Source: Caprimulgus europaeus (taxonomy: Eukaryota > Chordata > Aves > Caprimulgiformes > Caprimulgidae). From it: a DNA stretch of 64,000 bases. Location of the stretch: the NCBI GenBank assembly GCA_907165065.1, contig OU015532.1, positions 44,494,839 through 44,558,838 of the forward strand, given 5' to 3'. Below, piece after piece: positions 39,266 through 49,712 of this stretch; position 1 is the first letter of the stretch; every line of letters begins with the position of its first letter. The notes below the pieces were generated by a model. That model saw nothing but the letters and a program-made list of their open reading frames with translations. It was not told the DNA's origin and made no database searches. Both the position numbers and the translations under genes were made by a program.

Positions 39266-39845
39266 GAAACACAGAATCCCAGCATGGTGGGGGTTGGAAG
39301 GGACCTCAGGAGATCATCCAGTCCAACCCCCCTGCCAAAGCAGGTTCCCTACACCAGGTTACACAGGAAAGTGTCCAGGTGGGTTTGAACATCTCCAGAG
39401 TAGTAGACTCCACACCTTCTCTGGGCAGCCTGTCCCAGGGCTCTGGCACCCTCACAGGAAAGAAGTTTTTCCTTCAGTTTGTCTGGAACTTCTGGTGTCC
39501 CAGTTTGTGCCCATTGCCCCTTGTCCTGTCACTGGGCACCACCGAGAAGAGCCCGGCCCCATCCATTTGGCCCCCACATTTCAGGTATTTACAGACATTG
39601 ATCAGATCCCCTCTCAGGCTGCTCTTCTCCAGGCTGAACAGTCCCAGCTCTCTCAGCCTCTCCTCACACAGGAGATGCTCCAGGCCCCTCATCATCTCTG
39701 TGGCCTCCACTGGACTCTCTCCAGAAGATCCCTGTCCCTCTGGAACTGGGGAGCCCAGAACTGGACACAGCACGCCAGATGTGGCCTCACCAGGGCAGAG
39801 TAGAGGGGGAGGAGAACCTCCCTCGACCTGCTGGCCACACTTCTG
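39266..39845 (-). mobile_element. CR1 LINE, 5'-truncated, minus orientation
   Basis: About 580 bases of reverse-oriented CR1. The 3' terminus is at the low end (ACACAGAATCCCAGCATGGT). The complement of the ORF2 C-terminus follows (CCCCTTGTCCTGTCACTGGG, then CTGCTCTTCTCCAGGCTGAA), ending near CGACCTGCTGGCCACACTTC. The open frames on both strands here derive from this element. A broken ORF2 frame with an [20 protein letters not shown] block is visible on the minus strand. Confidence 0.95.
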
Positions 39846-40081
39846 AACCACCTTGAGGTTCAGTTCCAGAAGAAAAGCCTAATGAAAATGTTTCTTTTCT
39901 GCATGACCTCCATTGTGCCAACTCCCTGCTCTTCTCTGTGCTACAGCAACAGGGAGAACTGGGCCCAGAGGGAGACAGCCCAAATGAGAGCAAGGGGAGA
40001 GAAAGACAGGATGAGAATGGATGAATTTGGACAGTGATCAAACTGGTCTTGTCCCCCCACCTTCTGCCCCTTTACATTTTA
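39846..40081. other. Unique spacer
   Basis: No recognised gene or repeat. If the candidate minus-strand exon at 40,082-40,203 is real, this would be just downstream of its stop. An AATAAA (minus strand, 40,078-40,083) overlaps that stop. Confidence 0.4.
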
Positions 40082-40203
40082 TTACATGGTTTGAAATAAG
40101 CTCATCAACTTTGGGAGGAAATCTGCTTGTCTCTGAGTGTTTGATCTGCCATTGACTCTGTCTGTATCTGCAGCTCCATTACCATGGGGAGATCCTGGGG
40201 TTC
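40082..40203 (-). CDS. Candidate terminal exon (unassigned)
   Basis: Hypothetical. On the minus strand a strong acceptor tract (CTCCTCTTCTCTTCCTAAG) precedes 122 bases that are open in one phase for 39 codons and end in TAA. An AATAAA overlaps the stop. The translation is polar, starts TPGSPHGNGAADTD and ends LPKLMSLFQTM. The required entry phase matches the exit phase of the candidate exon at 41,954-42,110. I recognise no family. A second frame through the same bases is open for 33 codons, so chance is a serious alternative. Confidence 0.15.
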
Positions 40204-41840
40204 CTTAGGAAGAGAAGAGGAGATGAAATGGGATATAATATACTGGAGCCTGGCAAAAAACACTGAATAGAACTGGCCAATAGCCAAATGCTTCCATTCC
40301 TAGCAGAAAGGCATTAAATGAGATTGGCTGCATTTAACTGGGCATCTTTCTGATTAAATAAACTCCTGTGTGTGTGCATGTGCATTATGCATTTACATAC
40401 ATATTTTGCCCTTCTTAAATACTTTCCTCGTTCCCATCCTACTGTAGATTGCTTTAAAGTTTACAATAAGGTTGGGAACACCCAAAGAATGAAAGAGAGT
40501 AAGATTCATGTCAGGATTATGTTTCTTTGCTTATTCTGTGTCATCTGGGGCCAAATCCACAGCTTGATTTCTCATGAGGAATGAAGGTGGCCCACTGTTT
40601 TTGCAGGTCTTAGATAAACACTGCTTCAAAAAAAGCCACGATGCAGAGAGGTCCAGTCTTTCTTCTGTGGCTGCAGCTATCCACTCATTGATCACTTTTG
40701 GGGATGACTTTCATAAATACCAGGTTAGTAAGTTTATAGAGGTAGAGCAGAAGTGCTGACTTGCTTGAAGCTTGTCTAATAGTCTCTGCTGTGACCCCCT
40801 TTCTTCAGCTGCATATAACTTCAGGAAATGTTAACTATTTGGGCTTGTGATTTCTATGTTTTATCTCTTTCTAAAGTTGATTCACGCATGAATCAAAATC
40901 AAAGATGACTCTGTGGCAGCTCACTTGCCTCAGACACATATACTGTGGAATCAAGCAGTAGATTACTATTGAAACTGGGTTTTGTACATCAAGAGGGGCA
41001 AAGAAAGGAAAAAGATTTCAGTGTTTCAGTGCAAACTTCTCTGTAAGGCATAGAACACTGAACATCAAGATTATTCTGACAATTTATGATGAAGTTTCAA
41101 CTTTGGTTACTATAGATTTCTTTGCTAAAAATGCTGCTCATCCAGGGACACGTTATCTCTTACTTTATTTACTGAGTCCCAAGATAACCTCTGAAATCAT
41201 AAGCAGGTAAGGAAAGGCCCTGGTAAACAAGAGTTGCTGAAATGGCTAGATCTCTAATTTATGTCCCTTTCCCTAGAAGTCTAAACTCTATAAATATTTA
41301 TTGAAATATCACTAGATTTTAGCTGTAGATCTCCCAGTCCAGCTACCTCTTCTCAGGTTCAAGGTTTGATGTTGTCATTATTTTATGAGGTGCAATTTGT
41401 GTCCTTTTATCTACCACCATCTTCTAGGCATTGAATTGGTATTCTCTGCCTATATTCTCTGCTGCCACAATTCCTGTGGGGTCATTTCCATTTCTGCCAA
41501 ATTTATGCAAAGAGAGCATAAAAGGCTGTCAGTTTAGAATGATGGCATCCACATTGATTTTCTCCAGTTAGAAGTGACTGTCTAAGCTACAGAGCAGAGA
41601 AGATTCAAATCCTAACATGCTCAAGTCAGTATGTTCAAGTGACCTGTAACTGCATTGTACTTCATAGTACTTCACTGGCTTTTGGCACTAGAGTCATGCC
41701 TGCAGAACTCTCAATACCCTAATCCAACTGTATTAACGAAAGCTGATTTAATAAACCCCCACTGGCTAAAGGGAGACTAGCATCAACGCTGACTTCCAGT
41801 GAAATTTAACATATAAAGGTTCAGCAGACGTTACCAATTC

Positions 41841-41890
41841 AATATATATAGATATATATGTGTGTGTGTGTGTGTTTGTGTGTGTGTTTG
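41841..41890. repeat. TA/TG compound microsatellite
   Basis: AATATATATAGATATATA passes directly into (TG)n with two T interruptions, about 50 bases in all. Alternating purine-pyrimidine (TG)n tracts can adopt Z-DNA. It lies 63 bases from the candidate exon at 41,954. Confidence 0.92.
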
Positions 41891-41953
41891 ATCCAAGTGA
41901 AGAATTCTACTGGCTTCCCTGGAAAGGCTAGTATTTAGAAAAATGGTACTCAC

Positions 41954-42110
41954 TTAGTTTTGGATAAAATGGTCTGCTGCTGTAAAATGCTTCAGTTAAA
42001 AACCAGCAGGTTTCTAGAGATAAAAATACTACTAATAGCAGAGGTTTGCTGAGATCAGAAGTGAAGTCTCTGACTGCACCTAACTGGGCACTGTATCTAG
42101 CTTCAAAGAG
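41954..42110 (-). CDS. Candidate internal exon (unassigned)
   Basis: Hypothetical. On the minus strand 157 bases lie between a strong acceptor (CCTCCGTTTCCTTCAG) and a strong donor (CTAA|gtgagt). They are open for 52 codons in one phase. The translation starts LFEARYSAQLGAVRDF and contains a hydrophobic stretch around KPLLLVVFLSLETCWFL. The entry phase (0) matches the exit of 42,306-42,503, and the exit phase (1) matches the entry of 40,082-40,203. No family recognised. Open stretches of this length are frequent by chance in this window. Confidence 0.18.
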
Positions 42111-42305
42111 CTGAAGGAAACGGAGGTCATGACGCATTAGACTGATGAAAAGTAGCAGCTTAGTTCTGTGGGAGCAAATCAGATTAGTTGAGCTGATTTC
42201 CAAACAACTGAAAATCTACTGTAACATCTTCTATTCTCTTATCGAAGAACTGAGACTGAGGGTACTTAGAGATTATATGTGATGGGGTATAACAGTTTTA
42301 ATTAC

Positions 42306-42503
42306 CTGATGATTCACAAGTCTGTACATAAGTTTAAATTTAGGATTTGCTCTTAGATAAGCTAAATATTCCTTGAGCTGGGAACTTTCTTCGGGGGTAG
42401 GAGAGGTCTCCTGCTTAGCGTATCTGACACCAGCACTTGGGAAAACAAACTTCCCAGTCACGGCCAGGCAATATTTGGTGGAGAAGTAAAAGGCAGCATC
42501 CCA
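42306..42503 (-). CDS. Candidate internal exon (unassigned)
   Basis: Hypothetical. On the minus strand, 198 bases (66 codons, phase 0 at both ends) run from an acceptor GTCTGTCCCCAG to a donor CATCAG|gtaatt. The translation begins WDAAFYFSTKYCLAVTGKF and ends KLMYRLVNHQ, with a polar TPEESSQLKEYL segment between. The frame stays open further upstream to about 42,573, so the 5' boundary is uncertain. I cannot assign it to a family. Confidence 0.18.
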
Positions 42504-45500
42504 CTGGGGACAGACCTGCCTTTCTGCAGCATACAGTATGTTTCTGTGGTATATCTCCAGTCCTAACCTCTATCCTGTCGTGGACATCCTATAGAATGTG
42601 TTATTCCATGGTGTGATCTGCCACCTGTATCACTAGCAGCAGCAGCAGCAGCAGCAGGAGGACCAAGCAAGACTGGGTAGTCAGTGCAAAGGAGAACATG
42701 AGCCACCGTGTCTGGGATTTTAGAGAGAGCACCTTGGAGCAGTTGGGGTTTGTGTGCGAGGGGGACAGACTGGAGTGGGCTGCACCCCAAGGAGCCTGCA
42801 TTGCTGAGATGCAAAGGGTTGTTGACAGCTCTACTGCGATGGTGTGCCCATGCTGATGTGTAACATGGATGCAGCCTCTCCATCCCAACAGCAGGGATGG
42901 AAGCCTGGCCCTATCTCCTGGCTGGGAACTGGGGGATACTAGCCCACATTTATTCTTCCTTGTTTATTGTTTCCTTTTCAAATAGCTCCACTTGAGTGAA
43001 GTATACTCCTACCAAATGGGAACCTACCCTGAGTAACATTGTTAGAACAATAAAAGGAAGCAAGGAAGAGCTGTAACTCCCACGATGTTTATTTTACTAC
43101 CAGTATGAGGTATTTCTTTTGAAGTGCAGGTTTTTGTCATTATGCTTTTCCTAGATTATTTCCAGAGGGTTTTATTTTGCCATAAAATAACCATTTCACA
43201 TTCTCCATTGCTCAGTCACATGCTGTTATTACAAAAGCTGTAATCTTTTGGCTTTTCTTATGTAAATCCTATGCATCTGAATAGTTCAAACATTTGTAGG
43301 TGGCAGGTTATCCTACCTTCCTCTTAAGAGATAGGATTGGAAATGTTTGCCTCTACATTTTTAATCTCAACAGCATTCCCATAAAGATCTGAATTTTAGT
43401 TTTGGGTCAAGTTTGACTACTGAGGTGAGTTGATGTTTAAAAGAATTATAAAGTAGTTGCTCCCATTTTAGCAATTTTAGGTTCACTCATTTCATTTTGT
43501 ATTTTTTCTGAAATGTCTGCACAAAACCTTTCATCTCTAGCTTTGCAATGAATACTTAAAACTGTTCACACTCTGTGTGGCAAAGGATTGATTCTGAATT
43601 ACTGTAGCCATGCAGTAAATCGTTATTGATCATCTCTACAGACACAAGGGTGAAATTACACAGGTATTAAATACTTTTATTTATGTATTTAATTCCTACT
43701 CTACTTTTAAAAAGCACCAGATTATGTGAGGCCTGACTAGCTGAAATAGTTAAGTTGGTGTTATCCTACCAATTATAAACTGTTGGTTTTTGAAACTGTA
43801 AAACTAAAACTAAGTGAGCTAAATATGGTATAAGTTAAAACTTGACAAGTTTCATCTGCTCAAAATTTTAATAAAGAATAAGGAAATAATGGATAAAGGA
43901 AATAATGCAGAACAACTTTATTTTCCCATCTTTAATGCAAACTTGCCTCTTCAAGTAACTATAGAATCTCAAAGTAGGTAAATAGCAGAAGGAAAGGCAC
44001 AGGCAAGGAAATTAAGAAAAAATTGGTTGTGCCAATATACTTACAACAAAGCCACGAGAAGAGAGGCTCAAGAAGAACAATAATTTAAATCCATGTATGG
44101 TCCTGACACTGTCTGTGAGAATATGAAACAGCTCTTATCACATCCCACTAACCCACGAGCCCACCCTTCACAGAAATGGCATTTTTAATTGTATGGAATG
44201 AATTCATCTCAGTGTGTGGAGTACTGCTCTCTGTAAAGCTTCACAGTCTGTAGCCATTAAGAAAGATGATTTGACTATTAAATCAGTTGGTCATAATGAA
44301 CCAAAAAGGGTTGTTCCAGAGGTAACAGAGGAAAGCTTCCAAAGTTTCCAGTTTCTTTAACCATGCAGAATGTCAGCAAGACTTTCTAAATTCAAGCACC
44401 AGTAATTGCCTATGCTCTTTTCAAACAAAACCTCTTACTTCTGAGTTCAGCATTTACTGTGTCTCTCATACAGCTGTGCACCAGGCTAATACTGTGGCTT
44501 TATCAGCTCCTCTCCAGCCTGTTCACCTCACCACCGAAGCATTGTTCTTTGCAGAACATCCCCTGACTCCTTGCCAAAGCCTAAATTTGAGCAGCTCTAG
44601 TGAAGGGATTTCCAATGCTTCCCTTAAGAGGCTGATAAGACTATAATTAGTCTTTCTATTTGGCAAATAATTCGAGCTTTTTCAGCCTTAGTTTCCCCTT
44701 TCTTTGTTTAATAGATACTTTCTTTCCTGTATTCACAAGCAATACTTTTCATCTCTTTAATATTGTCCTTCCAGTATTTACAGGCAGATTTCCTACTTCT
44801 GCTTCCTCAGTTTGCAGTTATTTTACGCACGCTTAATTCTTTTAACCTTTTCCTCAGGAGCTTCCTTAGCTTTTGGTCTGCCTTTAAAGTAGCTAAAACC
44901 CATCAGCTTTTCAGAAGGATGCATGTGCATGGCTGGGCATGGGGACTTTATTAAGATTACATAAAGGGCATTCCACTGAAGATGTATTATGCTAAATAAT
45001 TAAATGTTACTGGAAAAGCAGCTCCTTTCAACAAAATCTTCTGCAACAACATCACCAGGCAATTTTTTGTTTCCTCAGAATTCTCCTAGGGCACTTACAA
45101 GAGGAAAATTGCATTGAGCTAGAGATTAAAATCATCATCTATTGTCCTCATTATGAATTTAGAAAAAGAAGAAGCAGTAACATGACTTTTCTAACACACA
45201 TGGTATTTATGCAGACTTTTCTTGAGGTATAGAAGTGTTGAGTCACAGAGAAAAAACAATGGTTTTGATTTAAAACTTAACATATAGAGATAAAAAAACC
45301 CAGAAAAGCCACTTTAGGGCACATATTACTATGCTATTACTTTAAATGTTTTTTGTTATAGAAATTTATCATCTAGAAAACTACCCAGATAGTTCACCTG
45401 TCTACTGGAGAATTATTGTGCCATATTTTGAGATCTAATTAATTTTTAGTCCATTTTTAAAAAAGTATGGAACAGAAGGGTTTGAATCTTGTTTAAGTGG

Positions 45501-45917
45501 AAATCTGAGACAGCCTTAAATATAAAGTTATTGCTCATATTTTAATACTAAAAAAAAAAAAAAGTTTCCATGAGATTTATTAGGTAGGTGAAATATTTAA
45601 GTTTAATATTCCCTTGGTATGGTTGTGTGTGTGCATGCCTGAATGTGTGAATTCCTACACAACAAAAGATACAGTCAGATCTTTGCTGTGTTGAACAGCC
45701 ACCTCTGTAAGATATTCTCACTTATTAGTCATCAGCACCCAAAGAATAAAAGGAGCCAAAGCAAAAGAAGACAGACTTTATCTTCCAGACTGCCATCCTG
45801 AAACTCCAAACAGATACAAAGGGACACTTCTCAAACCAGCATCTTCACCTGGACAATTACTGGTCACAAATTGTGATAGAAATAGACATTAACCTCACAC
45901 TGCCAAGTCCCTGACTA
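42504..45917. other. Mostly unique sequence, no gene recognised
   Basis: It holds a (AGC)7 run at 42,635-42,657, a poly-A run at about 45,551-45,563 and a short TG run near 45,624. Otherwise it is AT-rich DNA without recognised elements. No candidate exon with two good splice-like ends was found here by eye. Confidence 0.5.
42635..42657. repeat. AGC/GCT trinucleotide repeat
   Basis: Seven perfect AGC units. On the minus strand they give poly-Leu or poly-Ala in two open frames, which is a consequence of the repeat and not evidence of coding. Confidence 0.92.
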
Positions 45918-46085
45918 TCCCATGTCCCTCAGCACTGTGTCTACACGACTCTTCAATCCCTCCAGGGATGGGGACTCCACCACTGCCCTGGGCAACCCCT
46001 TCCAATGCCTCAGAACCCTTTCAGCGAAGAAATTCTTCCTCACATCCAATCTCAACTGCCCTTGGTGCAACTTGAGGCCACCACA
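45918..46085 (-). mobile_element. CR1 LINE internal fragment, minus orientation
   Basis: About 170 bases of reverse-oriented CR1 ORF2 C-terminus: complement of the ALRDMG end, the [20 protein letters not shown] block, and the [20 protein letters not shown] block. Both the octamer-bearing 3' end and the rest of ORF2 are missing. The copy is therefore truncated at both sides and is either old or rearranged. Confidence 0.88.
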
Positions 46086-47139
46086 TCTGTTAGGACAAGA
46101 GCTGTTGTGACAAGAGAGGTTCCAGGAAACAGCAAGAGGTTTTGCTTTCAGAAGCAGCAGGGGTATGAGCAAACGGAGAGGCCCCTCATCACCTCCTGTC
46201 TATACATTGCAGACATTTTGCTTTGCAACTTCTTGTTTCTCTTTGTGACACTGCTTAGAGCCAGTTCCAAACTTCCTAGGAAGAGGAAGAGATGAAACAA
46301 GAGAGATGCTTCTCACATGCCATTTGCTTATTTTCAAAGAAAGAAAGTGAGAAAATCTTGCAACTCTGAATGGAGAAAGAATGAACATCGCCATCCTGAT
46401 CACAGTACCACAAAGCCATTTCCAGGTTTGTCCCTCTGACAATTCCTGTGCTGTAAGAAGTTCTGCCTCTCTTCTCCTACTCAAGAATTACACTCACAGC
46501 TACTTCTCCTGCTTGCCAGCTTCCTTTTTTCCCTCTTCCTGCCCCAGCATATTAAACAACCTCTTCATCCTGTGATGGTAGAGTATCTAGCAAAGTTGCT
46601 TCAATTTTGACCATATGTCCTTTGATACTGTGCCAAAGCTTTTATTATTTACCCTAAAATAAGGTAGGCCTCCCTCTAAAAAAGAAGTTTAATTGCTTTT
46701 AATTAAAATTAAGGCACTTAAAATCCATCTGCTTTACATAGATATAAGACTGCCTGTGGATCAGAGCTCATCCTGATGGCAGTCATGGGAAGCTGAGTGT
46801 GCTATGTGACATATCTAACCAGTCACAGCTAAGCCAGCTCAGTTTCTCAGCAGTGACAGCATGTTGACAGTAAACAGACAAATAAAAAAAAGCAATAAAA
46901 TATAAAATTAAACTTTGTCCCTGAAGTAAGGATAACTCTAGGAACTGCAGATTCTAAATGCTGTTCACATGCATGGTTACTCTTCTAATGAATCCTTCCA
47001 GTGGATTTCATACCTTGGCTACCTTCTGTTGAAAATAAATACAATAAAATATTCAGGAAGAACAAAATAACCCTATTAACACTGTTCTTGAGACTTTCTG
47101 TATATTCTTATTTTTCATTATCAGTGTATAAAACTAATA
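46086..47139. other. Unique sequence, one candidate minus-strand exon
   Basis: At 46,193-46,275 a strong minus-strand acceptor (TCATCTCTTCCTCTTCCTAG) is followed by an open 27-codon frame and a donor-like GAG|gtgatg; see the findings. No recognised repeat lies here other than short A runs near 46,886. Confidence 0.4.
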
Positions 47140-47662
47140 ACACAGAATCACAGAATGTCAGGGATTGGAAGGGACCTCGAAAGCTCATCCAGTCCAATCC
47201 CCCTGCCAGAGCAGGAACACCCAGATGAGCTCACACAGGAAGGCGTCCAGGCAGGTCGTGAATGTCTCCAGAGAAGGAGACTCCACACCCTCCCTGGTCA
47301 GCCTGTCCCAGGGCTCTGTCACCCTCACAGTAAAGAAGTTTCTTCTGAAGTTTAATCGGAACCTCCTGTGTTCCAGCTCACACCCATTGCCCCTTGTCCT
47401 ATCACTGGTCATCACTGAGAAGAGCCTGGCCCCATCCTCCTGACACTCACCCTTCATGTATTTATAAACATTAATGAGGTCCCCCCTCAGCCTCCTCTTC
47501 TCCAAGCTAAAGAGCCCCAGCTCCCTCAGTCTCTCCTCACAAGGGAGATGCTCCACTCCCTCAATCATCTTGGTGGCTCTGTGCTGGACTCTCTCAAGCA
47601 GCTCCCTGTCCTTCTTGAACTGTGGGGCCCAGAACTGGACACAATATTCCAGATTAGGTGCC
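47140..47662 (-). mobile_element. CR1 LINE, 5'-truncated, minus orientation
   Basis: About 520 bases of reverse-oriented CR1 with a clean 3' terminus (CACAGAATCACAGAATGTCA complement) and an uninterrupted ORF2 C-terminal frame of about 115 codons (47,568 back to about 47,220). Blocks include [20 protein letters not shown] and [16 protein letters not shown]. It is the same subfamily as the plus-strand copy at 36,750 and similar at roughly nine of ten positions by eye, so the two form an inverted pair. Confidence 0.96.
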
Positions 47663-48439
47663 TAATTCATACTGATCACATATGAGCTTCTAGGCAGAGA
47701 TGATATTGGAACTTTATCAAAGCTTGAAGCAATAGACTTTTCCCTTGCAGTCATTGCAGAGTTCACTAGATCACTTTGCAAGTATAAAAGCAAGTTTGGA
47801 AGCTGGAGAACTCTGTGTGGCTGTAAGAGTGGGAAAATGATGGGAGAAAGAGGAAGGGAAATTGTGCTAGGAAAAAAACCAACCTCTTGAATTATCTATT
47901 TATTGAAAACAAGAACATATACTTCTAGCACAGGGCTCCTCTTCAGTGTGTCCCACTATAGGTTTACACAATCTTTGCAGACAACTTTGTTCTGTGATTT
48001 TTTAATTTTTTTTTTTTAATTCTGCATTCTGTTTTTGGAACAAGTCCAGTTTCTGATTAAGTCAATGGATATATATCCATTAACTTCTTAAATTTAGAAT
48101 CAACCTCATGCCTAGGTATGCATTTTAGTGGTGGCATACATCAGGTCACTAACAGCTTGTTACTGCATCTGTTTGGGAAATATAGTTCATACTAACCTTG
48201 TGAGAACTCACAGCTCGGAGAGACAAACCCTTTCTAGCAGTAACCTTGCTTTGACTTAGCTATTAATTACACTGCATGTAGTATTGTCATTAATTAGTTC
48301 ATCTGCTTATTTTTTTCAGTTCAACATATAGCATAAGCTAAATCAATAGTGTATAAAATAAAGACCAAGCATCACATCTGGTATTTCATGTTAAAAGGCT
48401 GTGCTTTTCCAAACTGACTGACCTGTCTGGATCTCTGTA
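47663..48439. other. Unique sequence, no gene recognised
   Basis: It contains T-rich runs at about 47,999-48,018 and ordinary AT-rich DNA. No recognised element or supported exon. Confidence 0.5.
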
Positions 48440-48610
48440 TTCTCAAAATGAACACTAAAGGACTACAATTTAAAAAGATTTTTGAAGTGTCCTTGTAAAT
48501 CAGGAGCCTAAGCATTTTGGTTTTCCATAACATTTGGGAATCTAAATGTCCAAGTCTAATTTTAAAAAGGGACTTGGATACTTTTGGAAATTTTACTTCT
48601 TGTCTAATAA
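48440..48610. repeat. Possible ancient amniote interspersed repeat
   Basis: The stretch contains the words TTTTGAAGTGTCCTTGTAAA, TCAGGAGCCTAAGCATTTTG and GACTTGGATACTTTTGGAAA. These resemble the GACTTAGGCACCTAAAT-type palindromic repeat that I recall from reptile and bird genomes. It is heavily diverged. The 86-codon minus-strand frame here is probably a by-product. Confidence 0.3.
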
Positions 48611-49365
48611 GTTTGTAGTCTGTTACATTCATGGGATTGTCAAGTTGGGAAGCCTGAGCCTACTATACATACGGGTGTTGCAGATTGCTTCTCCAGTTTC
48701 TCTCTCACATCACAACCTTTGAGGGACATCTGAAATATTTTTCATCTTCCTTCAGGTCTTTGCAAATCTCTTTTGAGGAGGAAGGGATTCAGGAGGCATT
48801 TTGAGGAACATTTTAGTTTTTCTTGTATGCTAGGTAATAAATATGTAAAGCACTGCTATCAATAAGCAGATAGGTTATACACTGAACCCATGGCATGGAT
48901 CAGAGTTCTAAGACAAATACCCAGCCACATGACAAAAACCAGAATCACCCGACTCCAGTGTTTTCTGATCTACTACCAGCCAGAAGCCAGAGGGCATTAT
49001 TTTTCTCTAGTAGACAATATTTCAGTCCCAGTAAATATTCATTGACTGTTAATTTCCTGACTAGCTGTGGTGCTATTATAAATTTTGCCAGTTTGTGTAA
49101 GTCAGCAAAAAGCCATGAAAGCTACCTCTTAATGTCACACATAGACAGCTTAAGTCAGCACTGCAGTTACCACTACAGGAGACAAAAGTGACACAGAATA
49201 AGTGAAGCTAAACTCAAGGAAATTTAAGAACATGAAAGAAAGGAAAAAAACCCTTTTCCTACACTTCTATGCTTATCCTACAATGGGTAATAGTGATAAT
49301 AATTTATTATGCCTTGTTTTCTGGGCTCTACAACTTTTCTCCATCTGGCCTGCAAGCATATAACC
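48611..49365. other. Unique sequence, no gene recognised
   Basis: A plus-strand frame of 98 codons (48,895-49,191) has no recognisable motif and no good splice-like ends. I treat it as a chance frame. No repeat recognised. Confidence 0.5.
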
Positions 49366-49712
49366 CTGGCAACACCAAGCTGTGTGGTGCGGTTGACACG
49401 CTGGAGGGACAGGACATCATCCAGAGGAACCCTGACAAGCTTGAGAGGTGGGCCTGTGCTAACCTCATGGAGTTCAACAAGGCCAAATGCAACATCCTGC
49501 ACCTGGGTCAGGGCAATCCCAAACATAAATACAGGCTGAGTTGCCCAGAGAAGCTGTGGCTGCTCTTCCCTGGAAGTGTTCTCGGCCAGGTTGGATGAGG
49601 CTTTGAGCAACCTGGTCTAGTGGAAGGTGTCCCTGCTGCTGGCAGGGGGGTTGGGACTGGATGAGCTTTAAGGTCCCTCCCAACCCAAACCAGTCTGGGA
49701 TTCTATGATTGA
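49366..49712 (+). mobile_element. CR1 LINE with internal deletion
   Basis: Plus-oriented CR1 in two non-adjacent consensus parts. The left part (to about 49,540) is ORF2 sequence of the type GGTGCGGTTGACACGCTGGA through GAGTTCAACAAGGCCAAATG to the HLGQGNPKHKYRL block. The right part is the terminal 3' region (GTTGCCCAGAGAAGCTGTGG through CTGGTCTAGTGGAAGGTGTC to GGGATTCTATG). Several hundred bases of consensus between them are missing. The right part belongs to the 13.65/17.0/32.6 kb group. Confidence 0.93.

Noticed and set aside
39255..39846. Plus-strand open frames of 155 and 182 codons
   Set aside because: They are antisense frames across the minus-strand CR1 at 39,266-39,845. Low stop density comes from the GC-rich element.
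42601..42888. Minus-strand frame with a poly-Leu, membrane-like segment (and a poly-Ala frame beside it)
   Set aside because: The hydrophobic run is produced by the AGC repeat. Both frames end in stops before the nearby candidate exon, and no splice support links them.
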